Source: JBGSMF01 sp964651475 (GTDB lineage: Bacteria > Chloroflexota > Anaerolineae > Fen-1058). Taken from it: a DNA stretch of 64,000 nt. Position 1 is the first letter of the stretch; each line of letters starts with the position of its first letter. Position numbers and translations under genes: made by a program. This document shows positions 59,176 through 64,000 of this stretch, in pieces. The DNA lies in the NCBI GenBank assembly GCA_964651475.1, contig CAZYXV010000016.1, positions 1 through 64,000 on the forward strand, written 5' to 3'. The notes under the pieces are model-generated. The model did not search any database and had not been told where the DNA came from. It worked only from the letters and a program-made list of their open reading frames with translations.

Positions 59176-62100
59176 TTACTTTACTTTCATCGCCGCGCCC
59201 GCCGTGCGCCCGATGATATCGGGCTTGTACATCGCGTATGCTTGCATGGGCAGCGCGTAAAACGCGCCGGAGGTGGTCGCGCGCGCCAGGTAAGTGTAGG
59301 TGTATGTGCGCGTGCCCGGTATCCAATTGGCGAACAGCGCCACGCGGTCGTCGCGCAACTCGACGTGATCCCACACCCAATCTTGCCGATTCCCCCGATA
59401 TTGCTGGCTGCTCGTCGCCAGGCTGGTGTCTATCGGCTCCAGGCCGGCTGGCAGCGGGTCTTCGACGATGATGTACGTCATGCCCGAATCGAATTTGACG
59501 CTGAGCGTGACGCTGACCACGTCGCCCACCTCAAGCTCGGCAAGCGATTTGCCGCCCAACACCTCGTATTGCCGGCTGACGCGCACGCCCGCGTTCGTGA
59601 TGGGCTTGACGTCTTTTCCTGAGCTATAGTGGCGCAGGCTGACGTTGGCGCGCACCGGCGCGCCGGGGCCGGCGCTGCGCGTGATTTCAACCACGGGATC
59701 GCCTTCGGCCAGGCTGTCCAATGGGATTACCCACTTGCCGCGCTTGCCCAGCGTTTGCGGCGTGACGGTTTGCGTGGCGATTTCTTGGCCGTTCACGCGC
59801 ACGGTGTAGGTATAATTGCCCTCGCGCTCAAAAGTGGCGGTGAGATATTCAACCAGCGCCACCAGGCTCATGCTCGTTTCTTGCGTCGTGCCCCAGTGGC
59901 CGTTTTGCCGCTGCATCAGCAGCCAACGCGCTGCCGGGTCAATCGTCGGGTCGGCCAGAAAGAGCTGCACGAAAGCGTTCAACGTGATGGCGGTGGTGCG
60001 CACGCCGCTACTCATGCCCCAGTAATCGTGCTGCTTGTCTTGCCAATATACCGCGCCGCCTTGCTTTTCCGCCGCGTCGCGCAGCTCTTGCAGCAGCGTC
60101 TCGATGCGCACGTCTACCTTGCGCTCATTGTTAATGTAAAGCGCCAGCGCCAGGTAGGCTTTGCCATAATGATCGAGCTTGTCGCGTTGCTCATAGAGGC
60201 GCCCGGTCAGGCCGGGGTTGCCCTGGCCCAACTCGGCCAGCACGTACAGCGCGTAGGCGCGCACGTTTGCGCCGCTGGAAATATGCTCCGCGCCGTGCGT
60301 CGGGCCGATGGGATCGTCAATGGAGGTGCGCTGCAGCCAGTTGAGCATATAGCCTGCCGCTGCGTCGCGCACCTTGGCGTCTATAGGCCGCCCGCCCAGT
60401 TCCATTTGATGCAGGCCATACAGCACGTAAGCCGTGATGGAGGGGTTGCTGGCGTCGTCTTTCCACCAACCCCAGCCGCCGTCGTTGTGCTGGTAGCCGT
60501 ACAGCCGTTGCATGCCCGATTCAATCATCGCGCTCAACTGGCCGCGAAAGCCGGGGCGTATATCCAGGCTCAACTGGTTGACGAGCCGCATCACCACCAC
60601 GTCCGGCAAAAAGCTGCTCATCGTCTGCTCGACGCAGCCGTAAGGAAAGCCCACCAGGTATTCCAGCCCGCTATCAATGCTGGCGGCGACGGTTGGCTCA
60701 ACCTCGATCACCAATTCGTCCAGTTGGCGGTCCACATCAGACGGCAGTGGAATATTGATGGTCGCCGTGCCGGTGACGGGCTGATAGTTGCTGTAAGGAA
60801 CGCTGTCAAAGAACGCATTGACGGGCAACGTCAACTTGACCGCGTCGCCGCGCCCATCTGGCGTGACGGCCTGCAGGCGCAGCGTGATGGAGAGCGTGCG
60901 CGGGATGCTCACATCCCAATACACTGGCTCTGCGCCGTTCGGGCCAATGGTTACAACTTTGGACGGGATGGCATCCCGTCCAAAGTCAAGCGACACATTT
61001 AATGTTTCGGTGACGGGTGTATAGTTGTGGACAATCGCGCCGATGGTTGCCTGGTCGCCCACCGTGAAAAAGCGCGGCAAGACGGGGCGAAGCAAAATAT
61101 CTAGCGTGGCGATCACGTCTACCTCGCCCTGTCCCAACTTGGTACCGGCACTTACGGCTTTGGCCCGCATGCGCCAGGTGGTGAGGTTATCTGGCAGCGG
61201 CACATAAACCGTCGTTTCGCCAGTGGGGCCGGTGCGCACGGCTGCGCGCCAAAAGGCCGTATCGGCAAACAACTCGCGCGTGTCCACCTCGCCGCCGCCC
61301 CCCCCGCCTTTGGCCTTCTTGTCCAAAATCGCGCTCAGGCGATCCACGCTCGTCACCAGCGTCAGGCTGTTGTGCACGCCCAATCCGCGCTGGCGATAGA
61401 ATGCCGTGAGAATGTCGCTGTCCGCATCGCCCACCAACGCCAGCACCGCCGCGTCAATCAGGCTGAGCGACACTTCGGCGTCAACAGGCCGGCCGGCGTA
61501 ATCGGTGACGCGCACGGTATAGGCGGCCGTGTCGCGCGGCGCGTAACGCTGGCGGTCCGGGATCAATTCCACGTTGAGCCGCTGCTGCGTCAGCTCGACG
61601 TTGAGCGTGGCATAGCCAATCTTGAAATCGGCGGCGGGGAAATCCGGCGCCTGGCCTTTGAGCAGGATCACGCTCACAAAAGCGTTGGGCGCGTAATCGG
61701 CGTGAATCGGCACCTCGATCAGCGCGCTGGTGCTCTTGACGGGAATCGTCCAATAGCGCAGCACGCCGCCGCGCTCGACGCTGACCAGCGCGGTGCTGTC
61801 GGCAAACGGCGCGGTGATGAGGAGCTTGGCCGTCTCGCCGGGCTGGTAGGTGCGCTTGTCGGCAATGACGTTGACGCGATCATCGTTTTGAATGCCCCAG
61901 TTGACATATTCGCCGCCCCACGTCCAAAAGAAGGTGGACGCCACCGATTCGACCTCGCGCGCGTCCATGCCTCGCGCCACAACTTTGTATTCTCCGCCCC
62001 TGGGCGGCACAACCGTCGCGCTGACCCGTCCATTAACGCCCGTGGTGACGACCTGCGTGGCGACCAGTGTGTCTTCATAACTGCTTTGCCAATAATACAC

Positions 62101-64000
62101 GCCGTAACTATCGCGCACACGCGCCGAGCGCCACTCGCGCTCGTACAGTTCGACGGTGAGAGGAGCGTTGGGAATGGGAGATTTATCAGGGTCGGCGGCG
62201 ACGAGCTGGATTTCTAAAAATTCCTCTGGTTTGGTCACGTACCAGCGCGGGCGCGCGCCCACGTACAGGCGGCTCTTGTGCGCCACAGCGTAACCTCGGG
62301 AGCTAGTCACTTGATGATTCTGGTCAATCACGTCGGCTTCAAAGGTAAGCACCTGGCCGCGCCTGGTCTTGGATAGGTCAAGCTCGACGGTGAACGTGAA
62401 CGTGCCGCGCGCGTCGGTTTGACCTGCGCCGTTGGCGTAAATGTTTTGGTCGCCGTTGCGTTCCTCGCCCCACAGCCAGTAATATTCGTCCAGATCGCCA
62501 AAACTGTACCACTCGTTGGGCAGCGAGAAGCGATAGTCGTCGCTGGACATGCGCCACTCGACCTCGGCGCCGGCCAGCGGCGCGCCGAAATAATAATCGG
62601 CCTGCACCACCACGGTGATCACGTCGCCGTGCACCGGCTGCGTGATAGCAGGCGTCACCTTTACCTTGAATTCGGGCTTGCGATATTCGGCCACGCGAAA
62701 GTTGCCATAGGCTTCGCGCTCGTCCTCGCGCCGGACGATGATCGAGTACGAGCCGAGCGCGGCTTCGTCACTCAGCTTGACCTCGCCGTAGAACGTCCCC
62801 ATGTCGCTCAGCGGCAGTTCTTCGCGGTAAATCTCGTTGCCCTGCGAATCGTTAATGACGACGGGCAAGCGCGTGAACGCCGGCAGGCTATAGCGCCCGT
62901 CGTCATCCTGACGCACTACGCCCTTAAAGTACACCGTCTGGCCGGGGCGATAGATGGGCCGGTCGGAGTAGAGGAAAATGGTGTGCGATGGCTCGCCATA
63001 GTAATACGGCATCCTGAAATCGCGCGAGGCGATGCCTTCGTCCCACGTGCTTGCCACAAAGCCCCATAGCTGCCCCTCACCCTCCTTCCCTTTCTCAGAG
63101 GGAGAAGAAAGTTGCCCCTTACCCCCATCCCCTTTCCCAGAGGGAGAGGGGAGTTGGCCCTCGGCCACCACGTACACCGGGCTCCACCCATACGCACATT
63201 CCCACCAATCAAAGCACGGAGCGGACTCGGCCGTCTTGAATACGCCGAGATCGTTAGTCACACCTTGTGTGATAATTTTCTTATCTTGATCATACACCGT
63301 CAGCGGCAGCCCCGCCACCGGCTTGCCGGTGCGCAAGTCCGTCGCCCAAACAAAGGTTTGCTTGTCGCTGCGCTTGAGCGCCAGGTTGAGCGGTGAGACA
63401 ATCAGCACGCGCCAGTCTTTGACCCTGCCGGGCGCGCCTTCCACCTCGAGCATGTACACGCCGGGCGCGAGCGCGCTGCCGTCGGGCATGGCGACGTTGG
63501 TGGGGGCCAGGCTCAGCTTGTTGAGCGGCGCGGTCACAGTTTGCGTCCAGGTGTGCATCAATATGGCCGGCGGCTGCTTTTTGCTGCTGTACCAGTCGGG
63601 CCTGAAATTGGCCAAAAAGTCATCGCGCTCGATGGACGACAGGCGGTAGGTGAGCTTTTCGATATTGCGGAACTGGGCGTATTGCCGCACCTGCGGATTG
63701 GGATTGTACGTGCCATACACCTGGTTCCAGTAGCCGCGCGGCCCCACCAACCACACCGCCGGCTCGAGCGGGGCAGATTGAAAGACGATGCTGCGATTGC
63801 CGCGCAGCACGCGCCCCCGGGCATCTACCGCGCCATCGCCCAGCGCGATGGTGTACAGCGCAGACGAGTCAATAATGAACACGATCTCGAGCGATGTGCG
63901 CTCCTTGTTCCACTCAAAGCGCGGTACGTCTGCGGTAGGCTCGGGCAAGATGCGAATCGCTTTTTCAACCGAGTCTGTGTTCATCGGCACGTTAAAGTAC
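59176..64000 (-). CDS. Alpha-2-macroglobulin-like protein (5' end outside window)
   Basis: At least 1,607 residues are present and the frame is open to the right edge (it reads YFNVPMNTDSVEKA, a Big_5-type opening), so the N-terminus is missing. Macroglobulin-type beta domains follow (SDRPIYRPGQTVYFKG), then the thioester motif GCVEQ (60625-60639) with the helical toroid around it (LNWLQRT..., GWGWWKDD) and a C-terminal receptor-like domain. Bacterial homologues trap proteases at the cell envelope. The thioester Cys-Glx-Gln is intact, so trapping chemistry is plausible. The frequent partner pbpC is not seen. Two repeat insertions interrupt the gene in frame. Confidence 0.92.
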   Translation of the reverse strand, partial: YFNVPMNTDSVEKAIRILPEPTADVPRFEWNKERTSLEIVFIIDSSALYTIALGDGAVDARGRVLRGNRSIVFQSAPLEPAVWLVGPRGYWNQVYGTYNPNPQVRQYAQFRNIEKLTYRLSSIERDDFLANFRPDWYSSKKQPPAILMHTWTQTVTAPLNKLSLAPTNVAMPDGSALAPGVYMLEVEGAPGRVKDWRVLIVSPLNLALKRSDKQTFVWATDLRTGKPVAGLPLTVYDQDKKIITQGVTNDLGVFKTAESAPCFDWWECAYGWSPVYVVAEGQLPSPSGKGDGGKGQLSSPSEKGKEGEGQLWGFVASTWDEGIASRDFRMPYYYGEPSHTIFLYSDRPIYRPGQTVYFKGVVRQDDDGRYSLPAFTRLPVVINDSQGNEIYREELPLSDMGTFYGEVKLSDEAALGSYSIIVRREDEREAYGNFRVAEYRKPEFKVKVTPAITQPVHGDVITVVVQADYYFGAPLAGAEVEWRMSSDDYRFSLPNEWYSFGDLDEYYWLWGEERNGDQNIYANGAGQTDARGTFTFTVELDLSKTRRGQVLTFEADVIDQNHQVTSSRGYAVAHKSRLYVGARPRWYVTKPEEFLEIQLVAADPDKSPIPNAPLTVELYEREWRSARVRDSYGVYYWQSSYEDTLVATQVVTTGVNGRVSATVVPPRGGEYKVVARGMDAREVESVASTFFWTWGGEYVNWGIQNDDRVNVIADKRTYQPGETAKLLITAPFADSTALVSVERGGVLRYWTIPVKSTSALIEVPIHADYAPNAFVSVILLKGQAPDFPAADFKIGYATLNVELTQQRLNVELIPDRQRYAPRDTAAYTVRVTDYAGRPVDAEVSLSLIDAAVLALVGDADSDILTAFYRQRGLGVHNSLTLVTSVDRLSAILDKKAKGGGGGGEVDTRELFADTAFWRAAVRTGPTGETTVYVPLPDNLTTWRMRAKAVSAGTKLGQGEVDVIATLDILLRPVLPRFFTVGDQATIGAIVHNYTPVTETLNVSLDFGRDAIPSKVVTIGPNGAEPVYWDVSIPRTLSITLRLQAVTPDGRGDAVKLTLPVNAFFDSVPYSNYQPVTGTATINIPLPSDVDRQLDELVIEVEPTVAASIDSGLEYLVGFPYGCVEQTMSSFLPDVVVMRLVNQLSLDIRPGFRGQLSAMIESGMQRLYGYQHNDGGWGWWKDDASNPSITAYVLYGLHQMELGGRPIDAKVRDAAAGYMLNWLQRTSIDDPIGPTHGAEHISSGANVRAYALYVLAELGQGNPGLTGRLYEQRDKLDHYGKAYLALALYINNERKVDVRIETLLQELRDAAEKQGGAVYWQDKQHDYWGMSSGVRTTAITLNAFVQLFLADPTIDPAARWLLMQRQNGHWGTTQETSMSLVALVEYLTATFEREGNYTYTVRVNGQEIATQTVTPQTLGKRGKWVIPLDSLAEGDPVVEITRSAGPGAPVRANVSLRHYSSGKDVKPITNAGVRVSRQYEVLGGKSLAELEVGDVVSVTLSVKFDSGMTYIIVEDPLPAGLEPIDTSLATSSQQYRGNRQDWVWDHVELRDDRVALFANWIPGTRTYTYTYLARATTSGAFYALPMQAYAMYKPDIIGRTAGAAMKVK
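60956..60986. repeat. Perfect 31-base palindrome inside the macroglobulin gene
   Basis: ACTTTGGACGGGATG (60956-60970) and CATCCCGTCCAAAGT (60972-60986) flank one central base. The 15-1-15 geometry equals that of the palindrome at 32754-32784, with a different sequence. Confidence 0.85.
63071..63154 (-). repeat. Two tandem 42-base repeats inside the macroglobulin gene
   Basis: Units 63071-63112 and 63113-63154 match at 34 of 42 positions by hand alignment. Each holds a CAGAGGGAGA core. They encode two 14-residue units (GQLPSPSGKGDGGK and GQLSSPSEKGKEGE) between macroglobulin domains. Confidence 0.8.

Overview
The window reads as a piece of a mid-to-high G+C bacterial chromosome, most likely from the phylum Chloroflexota (Anaerolineae-like). 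This assignment is an inference. It rests on the mix of families present: lipoproteins and Tat-exported proteins with long Pro/Thr linkers, an orphan Nuo/Hyf-like membrane trio, GAF/HAMP sensors, many non-pyrrolysine MttB homologues, and abundant short dispersed repeats, some inside reading frames. No rRNA, tRNA, CRISPR array or prophage was recognised.

Layout. 0-10 kb holds housekeeping and envelope genes: a Tat/lipoprotein DUF362 protein, recF, a phospholipase-C-like protein, a NERD protein, a GT4 glycosyltransferase, an AlbA_2-type regulator followed by a phased operator-like array, an orphan membrane histidine kinase, murI and rplS. At 10.6-10.85 kb a promoter leads into a 191-nt closed-stem RNA that looks like 6S RNA. 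10.9-14.7 kb carries three membrane proteins of the NuoN / HyfE-like / NuoL type. 14.9-22.2 kb has radA, a glycosidase-like/O-antigen-ligase fusion, a G5/beta-propeller lipoprotein and a DUF1028 protein.

The centrepiece is 22.3-38.0 kb. An Lrp/AsnC regulator faces a 12-gene plus-strand cluster: a UroD-like protein, an oligopeptide-type ABC binding protein with two permeases but no ATPase, five separate MttB-superfamily methyltransferases, an amidohydrolase, one corrinoid protein and one methyltetrahydrofolate:corrinoid methyltransferase. Together they suggest uptake and stepwise demethylation of several quaternary-amine or N-methyl compounds. Methyl groups would pass through one corrinoid carrier into the tetrahydrofolate pool. 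The cluster start has face-to-face promoters, and its gene junctions hold perfect palindromes.

38-49 kb contains an L,D-transpeptidase, a WD40 protein, an RseP-type protease followed by a HEAT protein and an AEC transporter, a metallopeptidase, a Pro/Thr-rich membrane protein, a TPR protein and a HAMP/GAF sensor. 49.4-54.5 kb is a small defence-like region: an AAA ATPase/TOPRIM pair and a type II restriction-modification pair either side of fmt, starting at what looks like a broken TPR gene tail. 54.5-57.8 kb encodes E1-alpha, E1-beta and E2 of a 2-oxo-acid dehydrogenase. A nucleotidyltransferase, a double GNAT acetyltransferase and a giant alpha-2-macroglobulin-like gene that runs off the right edge close the window.
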